A DNA stretch of 64,000 nt from Limimaricola hongkongensis DSM 17492 (GCF_000600975.2 NZ_KK088650.1:682001-746000); one strand, 5' to 3'. Positions 18,519-27,649 are shown, counted from the stretch's first letter. A program made the numbers and translations. The notes: generated from the sequence alone by a model not told the origin.

Positions 18519-19639
18519 AGGCCGACCTGTGCGAAGAGGATCGAGAACAGCGCGTCGGTCACGATGACCGCGAAGATCGCGGTGACGACGGCGCTGGAGG
18601 TCATCCGTCCGAGCGATTCCGCGCTATGGCCGACCTGCATGCCGGCGCGGCAGCCAACGATGCCGATGATCAGCGCGAAGATCGGCGCCTTGACCAGCCC
18701 GACCACGACATGGATCGGCTCCACGCCCTCGATCAGGCGGGTGCGGAACATCGCGGGCGAGATGCCGAGCTCGGCCCATGACATGAGCGCACCGCCCAGC
18801 AGCCCGCTCAGATCCGCCACCAGCCCGAGGATCGGCAGCGTGATCACCAGCGCAAGGATGCGCGGCAGGATCAGCGCGTTCGCCGGGTCGATGCGCAGGG
18901 TCTGCATCGCGTCGATCTCCTCGCGCATCTTCATCGAGCCAATCGCGGCGGTAAAGGCCGAGGCGGTGCGCCCAGCGACGATGATCGCCGTGAGAAGGAT
19001 GCCGAGTTCGCGCAGAATCGAGATAGCGATCAGCTCGACCACGAAGATCTCCGCGCCGAAAGGGCGCAGCTGCGTGGCCCCCTGATAGGCGAGCACGACG
19101 CCGATCAGGAACGCCATCAGCGCCACGATCGGCACCGCGCGTAGCCCGACTTCCTCGCAATGATGCACGAGCGAGGTCAGGTGAAACCCGCGCGGCCGCC
19201 TGAGTGCTCCGAGCAGCCGTGCTGTGAACACCCCGAGATAGTGCAGCAGGTCGCGCAGGAAGGCACCGGCGCTGACCATTCTTCTGCCCAGCCGCTCGAG
19301 CAATTCGTGCGCGGTAAGCAGGGGCCGGGTCGTCGTCTCGGTACGGGCGCGCTTCGCCCGCACCGTCTCGATGAGCGGCACGGCATGCGGAGGTATCGAG
19401 GCGAAGGTCAGCTCGACCCCTTCGGATCGGAGCCTGTCCTGCTCGGTCAACAACAGCCATGCTCCCGCGGTGTCGAGACGCTGCAGCCCCGACAGGTCCA
19501 GCCTCGTCTGGCGACCGAAGGTCATATTCCCGAAACGGCGGCGCGCCTGATCCAGTTCGGTGAGCCCGAGCGTGCCCAAGATCGCGATCTCCGACTGCCC
19601 GGCCACAGGTGTGATCTCAAGGCTCATCGCTGCGCGCAT
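18515..19639 (-). CDS. MlaE/YrbE-type ABC permease with N-terminal STAS-like domain
   Basis: This 374-residue protein starts with about 100 residues resembling a STAS domain (LTELDQARRRFGN, then TRLDLSGLQRLDTAGAWLL, close to MlaB). It continues with a full MlaE permease of five or six helices (QGATQLRPFGAEIFVVELI; AFTAAIGSMKMREEIDAMQTL). In E. coli the STAS protein MlaB is a separate subunit that binds the ATPase; here it is fused to the permease. The start may be the ATG at 19639 (AGG five bases upstream) or at 19627. It leads the operon and lies 162 bases downstream of an FNR-like box at 19801. Confidence 0.9.
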   Translation of the reverse strand: MRAAMSLEITPVAGQSEIAILGTLGLTELDQARRRFGNMTFGRQTRLDLSGLQRLDTAGAWLLLTEQDRLRSEGVELTFASIPPHAVPLIETVRAKRARTETTTRPLLTAHELLERLGRRMVSAGAFLRDLLHYLGVFTARLLGALRRPRGFHLTSLVHHCEEVGLRAVPIVALMAFLIGVVLAYQGATQLRPFGAEIFVVELIAISILRELGILLTAIIVAGRTASAFTAAIGSMKMREEIDAMQTLRIDPANALILPRILALVITLPILGLVADLSGLLGGALMSWAELGISPAMFRTRLIEGVEPIHVVVGLVKAPIFALIIGIVGCRAGMQVGHSAESLGRMTSSAVVTAIFAVIVTDALFSILFAQVGL

Positions 19640-19800
19640 CGCAACCTAGGCGCGACCGTCGACATGATGATTGGAGGCTGCTTGCTGGCCGCGCCGTCCA
19701 CGAAGAAGGGGACGTGTATGGCTGGAAGCGTGGTCCCGAGCATGGAGGTGCCTCTGAACAAAGAATGTGGTGAGCATCACCGTTCGTTCGAGGCGTTGCC

Positions 19801-19814
19801 CTGATCTGGATCAA
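19801..19814. promoter_or_regulatory. FNR-like box upstream of the Mla-type operon
   Basis: CTGATCTGGATCAA differs from the palindrome TTGAT-N4-ATCAA at one base. It lies in the 248-base gap between the 3' end of the HlyD gene and the start of the permease gene. The distance to the start, 162 bases, is longer than for the other boxes. Confidence 0.5.
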
Positions 19815-19887
19815 GGCAAGGGAGACACGAGCCGATATGATGCTGCCCCGCGGCGGCGCTCTGCCTAGCGGGTCGGTGGCCATGGGG

Positions 19888-21099
19888 TCATTCACGGTCC
19901 GCTGCCCGGACCGCGACGCCCTCGGCGATCTTCTCGCCGGGATGCGCGATGACCACGTCACCGACCTTCAGCCCGTCGAGCACCTGCGCGGCCGTGTCGT
20001 TGCGCTGGCCGATCTCCAGCATGGCGCGGCGAGCGCGACCGTCCTCGACCACGAAGCTCGCCCAATCAGGACCGTGGCGGAACAGCGCGGCGATCGGCAC
20101 CTGCAACTCGTCCGGCGACTGCCACAGCACGATGCGCAGGCGCAGGGCATAGCCGTCCCCGAGCCCGACGGGCGGTGCGTCGGGCGTGGTGAAGTCGAAG
20201 ATCGCCTCGACCCGCTGCTCTTCGAGCCCGAGCGCCGAGACCTCTGTGCGCGCCGACGGCTCGATCCGGCGCAAGTGGGCAGGCGGCTCGCCCGCGCCAC
20301 CCCAGCGCGCGACACGGGCGAGGGCGTCCTCGGGAAGGCGGACGGCATCGCGCGACAGCAGGTCCGCGACGATCTCCAGGTCGTTCGGATCGCCGATGTC
20401 GAGCAGCCGCTGGCCGGCGGCGACCGGCCGCGCGCTGAGCTGGTCGATGGCGAGGACGACGCCGCTGGCCGGGGCGCGGATCTCGACGCAGCAGCTGTCG
20501 CCATCGCCGGACCCGTCGCCGGGACCGATCAACGCGGCGCGGCTCCGGTCGAGCGCGCCCTGTGCCATGATGCGCGTCGACAGCGCCGTGTCGCGGGCGG
20601 CCTGCGCCACCCTGAGCGCCTGCGTCGCCTCCTCCAGCCGGTCGGCCGGGGCGGCGCCGCGCTCGACCAGCGTCCGGGCCTGGTCGTGGCGCGACTTGGC
20701 GTAGCTGAGCTCCTGCAGGGCCTGCTGCAGCTGGCTTTCGGCGGCGGCGAAGGCGGCTTGTGCCTCCTGCGTGGCGGCCTCGGCCTCGACCCGGCTGCGC
20801 CGGTCGAGCAGGCTGGGTTCGATCGGCTCGACCACGGCGACCAGAGTCTCGCCGGCCACCACCGCATCGCCGACCCGAACGGGCAGGCGCCGGGCGGTCC
20901 CCGCGATTGGCGCCGAGACCTCCCAGACCTCGCGGATCCGCGCCTTTCCTTCGACCTCGAGCGTGACCTCCATCGGGCCGCGCGCGATCGGCACCAGCTC
21001 GGCGGTGACGGGCAGCGGTCGAAACGCGACCCAAAGAAGGCTCGCGACGATCAGCGCCGGGATGGCGAACAGGACGATCAGGCGGATAGGGCGGGCCAT
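19888..21099 (-). CDS. HlyD/RND-type periplasmic adaptor protein
   Basis: This 403-residue membrane-fusion protein has an N-terminal membrane helix (MARPIRLIVLFAIPALIVASLLW), a split biotinyl-lipoyl domain (EVSAPIAGTARRLPVRVGD and IRAPASGVVLAIDQ), a helical hairpin rich in Ala and Gln (about 90-190), and beta-barrel segments (VPIAALFRHG, VVIAHPGEKIAEG). It links the inner-membrane exporter to an outer-membrane channel. The ATG at 21099 starts 4 bases after the permease stop, with GAGGGAA in front; the longer frame overlaps the permease gene. It is the last gene of an ATPase-permease-adaptor operon like MacAB or DevBCA. No TolC-like gene is in the window. Confidence 0.88.
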   Translation of the reverse strand: MARPIRLIVLFAIPALIVASLLWVAFRPLPVTAELVPIARGPMEVTLEVEGKARIREVWEVSAPIAGTARRLPVRVGDAVVAGETLVAVVEPIEPSLLDRRSRVEAEAATQEAQAAFAAAESQLQQALQELSYAKSRHDQARTLVERGAAPADRLEEATQALRVAQAARDTALSTRIMAQGALDRSRAALIGPGDGSGDGDSCCVEIRAPASGVVLAIDQLSARPVAAGQRLLDIGDPNDLEIVADLLSRDAVRLPEDALARVARWGGAGEPPAHLRRIEPSARTEVSALGLEEQRVEAIFDFTTPDAPPVGLGDGYALRLRIVLWQSPDELQVPIAALFRHGPDWASFVVEDGRARRAMLEIGQRNDTAAQVLDGLKVGDVVIAHPGEKIAEGVAVRAADRE

Positions 21100-21103
21100 G
21101 GTC

Positions 21104-23473
21104 TCATTCCCTCGTCTTGAGGACGTCCAGAAGATCCAGTTGGTCAAAACGCCGCCGGACCAGCAGCGCGGCGGCCAGGATCGCGGTCAGCGTCAGCAGG
21201 CTCGCGCGCGCGAAATTGGCCGGGGTCAGCACCAGCGGAACCCGGTAGAGGTCGCTGTCGAAGCCCGAGACCATGCCCTGCGCGATCAGCGCGCCGATCC
21301 CCCAGCCCAGCGGCTGCGCCAGCAGCGCCAGTACGGCGGTCTCGCCGAGCAGAATCGACGCCGCCTCGGTGCGGGTGAAGCCGAGGATGCGCAGGCTGGC
21401 CAGCTCGCGCGCCCGCTCCGAGAGCTGGATGCGGGCGCCATTATAGGCGACGCCGGCCGTGATCAGCCCGGAGATCGCCAGGAACAGGATCGTGTTCCAG
21501 CGGATGTTCTGCCGGATCGTCCCGCGGAAGCTGTCGCGGACCTCGGTCAGCATGACGCTCGCCGCCAGCGTCGGCAGCGTCTTGAGCTCCGCCTGGAACT
21601 CGGGCAATGCGGCGGGGTCCAGCGCCAGATGTAGGGCCGTGACCTGCGGTGCCCGGCCCAGCCGCGCCGCGAGCGCGTCGTGGTCCATATAGGCCCCAAG
21701 GCCGAGGTATTGGCGCGTCACCGCCACGACCGGCTCCCGGAAGTCGCGCTCCCGGTCCCCGGCGACCTCGACCTCGACGACGTCGCCCGGTCCGACCTGC
21801 AGCTGATCGGCCAGCTGGCGCGACAGCATCAGGGCCGTCTCCGGGGCGGCGACGACCCGGCCCTCGGTGTCGAGGATCCGGACCAGATCGCCGTCGGGGG
21901 GCTGGGCGGTGATCGAAAGGCGCTTGGACAAATGCCCGTTGCGCAGCGTCACGGCGAGATCGAACTGCGGCTCCACCCGGAGAACGCCTGGCAGGGCACG
22001 GGCCTGCAGAGCCGCCTTGGCCGGCGCTTCCGCGCCAAGGACCAGCGTCGCGTGCTGGCGGTTCGCCCGGTAGAAGGCGCTGTCCATCACCAGGTTCATC
22101 GCGTCGATCATGAAGCTGGAGGCCACGAGGATCGCCACCCCGGCGGAGAGCCCCAGCGTTGTCATCGCGGCACGTACCGGCCAGCGCAGCAGCCCGCGCA
22201 GCACCATCTTCGCCGGCTGCGACAGCCAGCGCCCGGCCGTCAGCCGGTCGAGCGGCCCCTTGCCGAAGTTCGGCGGCGCAGGCGGGGCCATCGCCACCGC
22301 CGGGGCCAGCCGCGCCGCGGTCAGCGCGGCCCGCGCGGCCCCGAGCCCGGCCGCCACCAAGGCCAGAAGCCCCGAAATCGCGTAGACGTCGAGACCATCC
22401 GGGCGGATCAACCACGGAAAATCGAAGAACCGGGCGTAGATCCGCGCCATGCCGCCCGCCAGCCAGCTTCCGGCGAGCCAGCCGATCGCGATGCCGATGC
22501 AGGCCACCAGTATCGCGAGAAGCAGGTAGTGCAGCGCGATCTCCGACTTGCGGTAGCCCACCGCCTTGAGCAGGCCGATCTCGGCGCGCTCCAACGCCAC
22601 GATCCGGCCCAAGAGCATGTTCACGAGAAAGCCCGCGATCACGAAGAAGATCGGCGGCAGTATGACGGTCATGTTGCGCAGCTGGTCGAGTTCGGCGGCG
22701 ATGAAGGCGTGGCTCGGATGCTGGTCGCGCAGGCGGACGCCGGTGCCGCCCCACGGGGCGAGCAGCGCATCGACCCGGTCCGCGACCTCCGCAGTGACGG
22801 CGGTCGCGTGCAGGGTTAGGGCGATGTCGTTGATGGCGCCCTCGAGGTCGAGCACCGCGCCGGCGGCCCGCTCCGGCATCCAGATGATCGCGAAGCCCGC
22901 ATCGTCGGGCATCAGCCCGCCGGGGGGCAGGCTGTACAGGAATTCCGGGCTGCGCAGCGTGCCGGTGATCGTCAGATCGAGCCGCCGTCCATTAGCAATC
23001 GTCGCGAAGCCGTCGCCGGGGCGAAAGCCGTTGGCCTTCGCGAAGCGGTCGTTGACGGCGATCTCGTGGTCGCTGTCGGGGTCCGGCATCCGCCCCGAGA
23101 CCAGCAGGGGCGCGTTCAGGAACGGCGCGCCGGCGGGCAGGGACAACAGCTGGCCCGAACCCGGCGCCGGCCGATCCGGCAGGTCGAGCGTGACCGGACC
23201 GACCCGTCGGGCCTCGGCCGAGCGGACGCCCTCGATCGCGCGTATCTCCTCGACCAGCGCGCCGGGCGCGCGGCGGACCGAGGCGAACATCTCGGCGAAG
23301 CGCTGGCGGCCGTAATAGTCGTCGAGCGTGGTTTCCAGAGCCCGGATCATGCCGAAGGCGGTCAGCAGGATCGCCACGCCGCAGGCCAGCACGAGCGCGA
23401 TCGCCGCGACCTGGGACCACAGCCGGCGCAGGTCGCGAAGCAGCTTGCGGTCGATGGCGCGCGCTCTCACCAT
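21104..23473 (-). CDS. ABC transporter permease, FtsX/MacB-like
   Basis: This 789-residue permease has two FtsX-type halves. A membrane helix is at the N-terminus (about 18-38), then a large periplasmic domain of roughly 220 residues, three helices around 270-390 ([36 protein letters not shown]), a second periplasmic domain, and a last set of helices with the [23 protein letters not shown] coupling loop. This layout matches LolC/MacB-type mechanotransmission permeases that act with a separate ATPase. The ATG at 23473 overlaps the end of the ATPase gene by seven bases (ATGGTGA). Substrate unknown: lipoproteins, lipids or peptides are all possible. Confidence 0.88.
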   Translation of the reverse strand: MVRARAIDRKLLRDLRRLWSQVAAIALVLACGVAILLTAFGMIRALETTLDDYYGRQRFAEMFASVRRAPGALVEEIRAIEGVRSAEARRVGPVTLDLPDRPAPGSGQLLSLPAGAPFLNAPLLVSGRMPDPDSDHEIAVNDRFAKANGFRPGDGFATIANGRRLDLTITGTLRSPEFLYSLPPGGLMPDDAGFAIIWMPERAAGAVLDLEGAINDIALTLHATAVTAEVADRVDALLAPWGGTGVRLRDQHPSHAFIAAELDQLRNMTVILPPIFFVIAGFLVNMLLGRIVALERAEIGLLKAVGYRKSEIALHYLLLAILVACIGIAIGWLAGSWLAGGMARIYARFFDFPWLIRPDGLDVYAISGLLALVAAGLGAARAALTAARLAPAVAMAPPAPPNFGKGPLDRLTAGRWLSQPAKMVLRGLLRWPVRAAMTTLGLSAGVAILVASSFMIDAMNLVMDSAFYRANRQHATLVLGAEAPAKAALQARALPGVLRVEPQFDLAVTLRNGHLSKRLSITAQPPDGDLVRILDTEGRVVAAPETALMLSRQLADQLQVGPGDVVEVEVAGDRERDFREPVVAVTRQYLGLGAYMDHDALAARLGRAPQVTALHLALDPAALPEFQAELKTLPTLAASVMLTEVRDSFRGTIRQNIRWNTILFLAISGLITAGVAYNGARIQLSERARELASLRILGFTRTEAASILLGETAVLALLAQPLGWGIGALIAQGMVSGFDSDLYRVPLVLTPANFARASLLTLTAILAAALLVRRRFDQLDLLDVLKTRE

Positions 23474-24261
23474 CGGATGCCCTCGGCTGCGACGCGGTCG
23501 GGGTTGCGTGCGATGTCGATGACCCGGCCATCCTGGAAACGGATCACCCGATGCGCCATGCGTTCGATGTCGGCGTTGTGGGTGATCACGAGGATGGTGG
23601 TCCCGAAACGGGCGTTGACCGCTTCGAGCGCCGACAGCACCGCGACCCCGGTGCGGCTGTCCAGCGCGCCGGTCGGCTCGTCGCAGAGCAGCACCTCGGG
23701 GCGCTTGGCGATGGCCCGCGCGATGGCGACGCGCTGCTGCTCGCCGCCCGAGAGCTGGGCGGGGAAGTGATCGAGCCGTGCGTCGAGCCCAACCAGCGAC
23801 AGGGCCTCGGCGGCGGGCATGGGATCCATGGCGATGTCGGTGACCAGTTCGACGTTCTCGCGAGCGGTGAGGCTGGCCACGAGGTTGTAGAACTGGAACA
23901 CGAAGCCGACATGGTCGCGCCGGTAGCGGGTAAGCTGCCGGTCGGTCATCGCGGTCAGCTCCATCTCCCTGAACCAAGCGGTCCCGCGCGTCGCGTGGTC
24001 CAGCCCGCCGAGAATATTGAGCAGGGTGGACTTGCCGCTCCCCGACGGCCCGAGAAGCACGACGAGCTCCTCGCTGGGCAATTCGAGATCGACGCCATCG
24101 AGCGCCCGGACCTCGTTCGGCCCTCCGGCGCCGTAGGTCTTGCTTAGTCCTCGGGTACGGAACGCGGCCGGGCTGTTCGTGCCTGCGTCATCGGTCGGCG
24201 GGCCAATCGTCGGCCGCCCCGAGAGGTTGCGTTGTCGGCCGCCGAGATGATCCATAGCCAT
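23467..24261 (-). CDS. ABC transporter ATP-binding protein, LolD/MacB type
   Basis: This 264-residue ATPase has Walker [11 protein letters not shown]-loop [19 protein letters not shown], signature [14 protein letters not shown], Walker [13 protein letters not shown] and H-loop VITHNADI. The QFYNL and TGALDS forms are typical of the LolD/MacB/FtsE group that pairs with FtsX-like permeases. I chose the ATG at 24261, which has a consensus AGGAGG five bases upstream; the frame remains open to 24399 but the added residues have no family similarity. An FNR-type box lies 165 bases upstream. It is the first gene of the exporter operon. Confidence 0.9.
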   Translation of the reverse strand: MAMDHLGGRQRNLSGRPTIGPPTDDAGTNSPAAFRTRGLSKTYGAGGPNEVRALDGVDLELPSEELVVLLGPSGSGKSTLLNILGGLDHATRGTAWFREMELTAMTDRQLTRYRRDHVGFVFQFYNLVASLTARENVELVTDIAMDPMPAAEALSLVGLDARLDHFPAQLSGGEQQRVAIARAIAKRPEVLLCDEPTGALDSRTGVAVLSALEAVNARFGTTILVITHNADIERMAHRVIRFQDGRVIDIARNPDRVAAEGIRW

Positions 24262-24266
24262 CCAGG

Positions 24267-24272
24267 CCTCCT
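24267..24272 (-). promoter_or_regulatory. Consensus ribosome binding site for the exporter ATPase
   Basis: The coding strand reads AGGAGG, ending five bases before the ATG at 24261. It decides the start against the longer open frame. Confidence 0.8.
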
Positions 24273-24425
24273 GTTCCGAGCGCGCTCCGAATCCTTTCTT
24301 GAGGGCGTCTGACGATCCCGTTCCGCCTCGCAGGCGTTTTGCCCGGCACGACGTCTCGGTCATCATGGGCGTCGCGATTGAACCAGTGTTTTGCCCCATG
24401 CTGCCACCATCGGTCCGAAGCCACG

Positions 24426-24439
24426 TTGATCTACGTCAA
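24426..24439. promoter_or_regulatory. FNR-type box upstream of the exporter operon
   Basis: TTGATCTACGTCAA has one perfect half (TTGAT) and one with a single change (GTCAA). It lies 165 bases from the ATPase start; no other gene starts nearby on the plus strand. Confidence 0.65.
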
Positions 24440-24497
24440 ATGACCTCGGTGTGGGTCCAATTCCGGCAAGCCCGACCCCCGACCTGAGCAGCGCTGC

Positions 24498-24833
24498 ACA
24501 ATCCAGTATCTGTATCCCGAATTGCAGGAGGCGATGTGCGACTGGCGGCTGGTGGTCGATGCCGGCGGTACCGATCTGTGCCGGGTTGATCCGGGCTTTG
24601 GCACCGATATCCTGATCACGGTCGATCTGCGCGCGATGGCCTCGGTCTGGAAGGGCGCGACCCGCTTCACCGACGAAATCTAGACCGGCACGATCCGGGT
24701 GGATGCTTCGCGAGTTCTGGGACGGCAGGTGAAAGCGTGGATGACGCTCAGCGTATTCGCACCGCAGGAGCCCATGGTCGAGTGGGCACAGATGCGCGGC
24801 AGATACTATACGAAACGGCGATCCGTCGGGTGA
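24498..24833 (+). pseudogene. Relic of a HxlR-type regulator with SCP2-like C-terminus
   Basis: One plus-strand frame reads YLYPELQEAMCDWRLVVDAG, then DLCRVDPGF and DLRAMASVWKG. A TAG stop at 24681-24683 interrupts it. Beyond the stop the same frame continues with TGTIRVDASRVLGR and WMTLSVFAP before a TGA at 24831. This is the C-terminal SCP2-like half of a two-domain HxlR-family regulator (typical text: WWLVVD, VDLC, DPGF, DLRTMTAVWMG, WLGLSPFA). The N-terminal winged helix is absent. The fragment is therefore truncated and also broken by an in-frame stop. The assignment comes from memory of the family pattern. Confidence 0.6.
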
Positions 24834-25019
24834 TCCGCGACTTCGGGATGAGCGGGCGAGACGTCCGGACCCGTTGTGCCACCCAAGACCGGGTGCCCAG
24901 CATGAACAAGGAGCATCTCCCCAATTAGCCGCATCCGGGCCTCGCATGGGCCGGGCCCGACATAGGGGGCGAGGCGCAACTTGTGGCGCACAAAACGCGG
25001 CCCGAGGCGTCCCGTCGTC

Positions 25020-26129
25020 TCACGGGAGGTCGCGGAAGAACGCGGGGCGAAACAGCCTCGTCGCGATCGCCCCGATCCCCGAAAGAACCAATGCGAGGAC
25101 GAAGAGCCAGCCCAGGAACGGAATGAGGCCGACGAATCCCGCTGCCAGAGCGCCGACGCAAGCTGCCGCCATTCGGCTGCCGATGCTGTCCGGCTCCCCC
25201 CTGCCGAACGCCAGCAACAGGCCCACCCCGAATGAATACGCTGCAACGATGTAGCCGGCGAAACCGCCCACGACAGCCACTACTATCAAAGCCGGCGTCA
25301 GCAGCAGACCGATGATCGTCATCGCGAACAGCAGGCCCGCGCCGATCACCGCCGATTGCGTCAGAAAGCCCAGCCACAAGGTGCGGAACGGCCGCGCGAG
25401 GAGCTGCCGCCGCATCTCGGCCAGCCGCTCAGGCACCAGCGCCGCGATCAGCGCGGCCAGTGCGGCCACCACGAGCACCCCCAACATGAACCAGAGGATC
25501 GCTCGGCCCCAGTTTGGCGGCTGCGGCCCATCCCATTCCTCGATCTCGCGTCGTTCGATCCGATCGGCAGGGATGACCCGGTCGGGCACCTGCAGGTCGC
25601 CGGGCACCGCCTCGTAGACGATCAGCCGTCCCGCGACCGAAGCGGCGCCGCCCCATTCCACCCGCTGCGCCGCGAGTCTCACATCGCCTGCCACCACCGC
25701 ATCGAACGCGACGTCCTCGCCCATCACTATCGCATAGCCGCCGACATCGCCGCCGAGTTGCAATTCCGAACCGGCCATCCGCAGATCGCCGCCAACGCCT
25801 GCCACGGATACCGCACGGCCGACCGCAGTCACATCCCCTTGGACAACGCCACGGAGAGACACTTCTTCGCCCGCCGCGTAGGCATCGCCGCCTACCGCGC
25901 CTTCCATGGTGATCGCGCGGCCCGCCAGATGCACTGATCCCGTAATGTCGCCTTGCCCTGCGACTCTCTCCCCAGCCATGAATAGGTCATCCGTTCCGGC
26001 TACGGCATGGTTGACTGATCGCCCGGCGCGAAACGAATCCTGTCCGAGGTCGAAGGCTGCCGCGCGGTCCTGCGCCCAAACCGGCACAGCGAACATGATC
26101 ATGATCAAAATCAGAAGCACGCGTGCCAT
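25020..26129 (-). CDS. Bactofilin-like beta-helix domain fused to a membrane domain
   Basis: This 369-residue protein begins with a signal peptide (MARVLLILIMIMFAVPVWA). Residues about 40-180 form short repeats with Gly-Asp at regular spacing (GQGDITGSVHLAG, GAVGGDAYAAGEEVSLRG, GDVTAVGRAVSVAG), which resemble the polymer-forming bactofilin fold. At least four membrane helices follow (about 212-235, 258-285, 287-315, 325-350). Bactofilins are normally cytosolic, so a secreted beta-helix joined to a membrane domain is an unusual layout, although such polymer-forming membrane proteins are known as hypotheticals. The ATG at 26129 has GAAGGGAGACGATCC upstream. An FNR-type box lies 56 bases from the start. 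Confidence 0.75.
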   Translation of the reverse strand: MARVLLILIMIMFAVPVWAQDRAAAFDLGQDSFRAGRSVNHAVAGTDDLFMAGERVAGQGDITGSVHLAGRAITMEGAVGGDAYAAGEEVSLRGVVQGDVTAVGRAVSVAGVGGDLRMAGSELQLGGDVGGYAIVMGEDVAFDAVVAGDVRLAAQRVEWGGAASVAGRLIVYEAVPGDLQVPDRVIPADRIERREIEEWDGPQPPNWGRAILWFMLGVLVVAALAALIAALVPERLAEMRRQLLARPFRTLWLGFLTQSAVIGAGLLFAMTIIGLLLTPALIVVAVVGGFAGYIVAAYSFGVGLLLAFGRGEPDSIGSRMAAACVGALAAGFVGLIPFLGWLFVLALVLSGIGAIATRLFRPAFFRDLP

Positions 26130-26184
26130 GGATCGTCTCCCTTCAAGGTTCTCAGAAATCTTACGGCGAACGAACCTTATTGCC

Positions 26185-26198
26185 TTGCGCTGGATCAA
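26185..26198. promoter_or_regulatory. FNR-type box upstream of the bactofilin-like gene
   Basis: TTGCGCTGGATCAA keeps the ATCAA half and the TTG of the other half. It lies 56 bases from the start at 26129, close to the 61-base spacing seen for ftsH and the DUF2267 gene. Confidence 0.62.
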
Positions 26199-26284
26199 GG
26201 GGCTGGGCTTGCCGCCCTCTTCGGTCACGCCCGGTCGCCCCCCCCCCCGGAACAGATGCGTCTGCTCAGAGTGGAAAGTTGGTC

Positions 26285-26312
26285 TTGCCCCCGTTTCACC
26301 GGACACTCAGGC
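26285..26312 (+). repeat. Left terminal inverted repeat of the IS3-family element
   Basis: The sequence starts TTGCCCCCGTTTCACCGGAC and ends CACTCAGGC. It pairs with 27598-27626 apart from one mismatch near the tip and one missing G in the middle. Confidence 0.85.
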
Positions 26313-27177
26313 GGTTACGGTTTGAGCTGCGATGAATTCGCGGGGCGAGCGCATCTTCAGCCCTGAGTGCGGGTGATGGGTGTTGTAGTCCTCGAACCAG
26401 CCGGCGAGCAACTCGAGGACAGTAGCGGCATCCGGAAGCGGCGTGACGTAGACGTAGTCGCGCTTCAGGGTTTTCACGAAAGCCTCCGCGATGCCATTGC
26501 TCTGGGGGCTCTTCACCGGCGTGTAGCAGGGCTTCAGGCCCAGCTGTCGGGCGAAGATGCGGGTGTCCTTGGCGACGTAGGGCGAGCCATTGTCGCTGAG
26601 TATCTCGACAGGATGCGGCGCTCGGTAGCTGCCGAAGCGGGCCTCGACGGCCTCCAGCATCATGTCGCGGATGTCCGAGCCGCTGATGCCGGCGTTCACC
26701 ACGGCCCGCCAGGCGATGATCTCCCGGTCATGCGCGTCGATGAGGAAGGCTCCTCGGACGACATCGCCGTTCCAGCAGGTGAACTCGAAGCCGTCCGAGC
26801 AGTGAGCAGGTGCGGCGCCACTGGTTCAAGCCCACCGGCGAACGAATGTTCGAGCGTATCGTGATGACCTTGCCCTCATGCGTCTGCTCCGACCGCTCGG
26901 TGTATCTGCGCGCCAGCAGTAGGTCGTGCGCCTGCATGATGCGGTAGACCCGTTTATGGTTCACGGGCGCGGCGCCATCGGCCCGAAGCCGTCGGTTCAG
27001 AACCGCCGCGATGCGCCTGTAGCCATAGGTCGGCCGCGCCGTCACGATCGCCGAGATCAGCGGAAGCACCGCCGCGTCTTGCGCTTTGTGATAGCGCCGA
27101 CGCGGCTTCGCACTCCCGTTCAGCCGGGCATTCAGGTTCGAGCGGGAGACGCCCAGCGTCTCGGCCACGGCCTTCAC
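26307..27177 (-). pseudogene. IS3-family transposase OrfB, frameshifted
   Basis: Two minus-strand frames carry one integrase. The 5' part (from 27177) has RPTYGYRRIAAVLNRRL and the HTH region of IS3 OrfB. The 3' part (to 26307) has the DDE pieces ILSDNGSPYVAKD and SNGIAEAFVKTLKRDYV, where Asp and Glu are catalytic. The middle, normally CSDGFEFTCWNGDVVRGAFLIDAHDREIIAW, is readable around 26700-26800 in the second frame. At about 26805-26845 a short extra segment (SPVGLNQWRRTC in the first frame) precedes the frame change. The element probably cannot transpose by itself. Confidence 0.8.
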
Positions 27178-27575
27178 CGGGAACCGCCCTTGGGTTGGTG
27201 CGCAGCACGCGCGAGCCAGATCGGTTTTTTTAACCGCGACTTGTCCAAGGCTTCCTTGAGGATCTCGACCTCGAGCGTCTTGCGCCCGAGTTGCCGCTCC
27301 AACTCGCGGATGCGCTCTTCCATCTGCCGGACAGCACGGTTGCTGGTAACGTCGTCATCTCCGGACACGGCCACGGCTCCCCCATCCAGCATCAGGCGCC
27401 GCCAACGATACAACAGGTTTGCCGCCACGCCATTGCGGCGCGCGACCACCGAGATGCTGGCGCCATCCTCCAGAGTCTCCTCGACGATCCGAAGCTTTTC
27501 GGCCGAGGACCAGCGGCGCCTACGGCCGCCGTCGGTGATGATCTCGTAGTCAGACATAAGCACGTGCTTAGGCAT
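27174..27575 (-). CDS. IS3-family transposase OrfA
   Basis: This 133-residue protein starts with a helix-turn-helix (RRWSSAEKLRIVEETLEDGASISVVARRNGV) and continues with a coiled coil (VRQMEERIRELERQLGRKTLEVEILKEALDKSR), the usual OrfA design for binding the inverted repeats and pairing with OrfB. Its end overlaps the start of OrfB by four bases. The ATG at 27575 has GGAGG about 10 bases upstream; an internal ATG at 27557 is a possible alternative. Two palindromes cover the translation start region. Confidence 0.88.
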   Translation of the reverse strand: MPKHVLMSDYEIITDGGRRRRWSSAEKLRIVEETLEDGASISVVARRNGVAANLLYRWRRLMLDGGAVAVSGDDDVTSNRAVRQMEERIRELERQLGRKTLEVEILKEALDKSRLKKPIWLARAAHQPKGGSR

Positions 27576-27583
27576 ATGCCTAA
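27557..27583. promoter_or_regulatory. Two overlapping palindromes at the IS3 OrfA start
   Basis: TAAGCACGTGCTTA at 27557-27570 is a perfect 14-base palindrome, and TTAGGCATATGCCTAA at 27568-27583 is a perfect 16-base palindrome. They share three bases and cover the OrfA start codon. They could be an operator or mRNA hairpins that limit transposase synthesis. Confidence 0.5.
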
Positions 27584-27597
27584 GCCTCCATGGTTAT

Positions 27598-27626
27598 GCC
27601 TGAGTGTCCGGTCGAAACGGGGGCCA
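27598..27626 (-). repeat. Right terminal inverted repeat of the IS3-family element
   Basis: It reads GCCTGAGTGTCCGGTCGAAA followed by CGGGGGCCA, the reverse complement of the left repeat apart from one mismatch and one extra base. Confidence 0.85.
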
Positions 27627-27649
27627 GTTCAAAGGTCAGGCTGACCTCT

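Larger units (their letters stand above)
26285..27626 (-). mobile_element. IS3-family insertion sequence, damaged
   Basis: This element of about 1.34 kb is bounded by terminal inverted repeats of 28-29 bases that differ by one mismatch and one gap (26285-26312 and 27598-27626). It has two overlapping minus-strand frames, the usual IS3 arrangement: an orfA with a helix-turn-helix and leucine-zipper-like region, and an orfB integrase. orfB is broken near 26820. No convincing target duplication is visible next to the ends. It inserted between the bactofilin-like gene's promoter region and decayed metabolic genes. Confidence 0.88.

Noticed and set aside
19837-21120. Long plus-strand open frame opposite the HlyD gene
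   Set aside because: It is the antisense of a clear adaptor gene with Arg/Gln/Gly-rich composition typical of high-GC shadow frames, and it has no known domain.
26238-26248. Run of eleven C residues near the IS3 element
   Set aside because: It lies in noncoding DNA outside the box-to-start region of the bactofilin-like gene; it may be a slippage site or a sequencing artefact but supports no feature.
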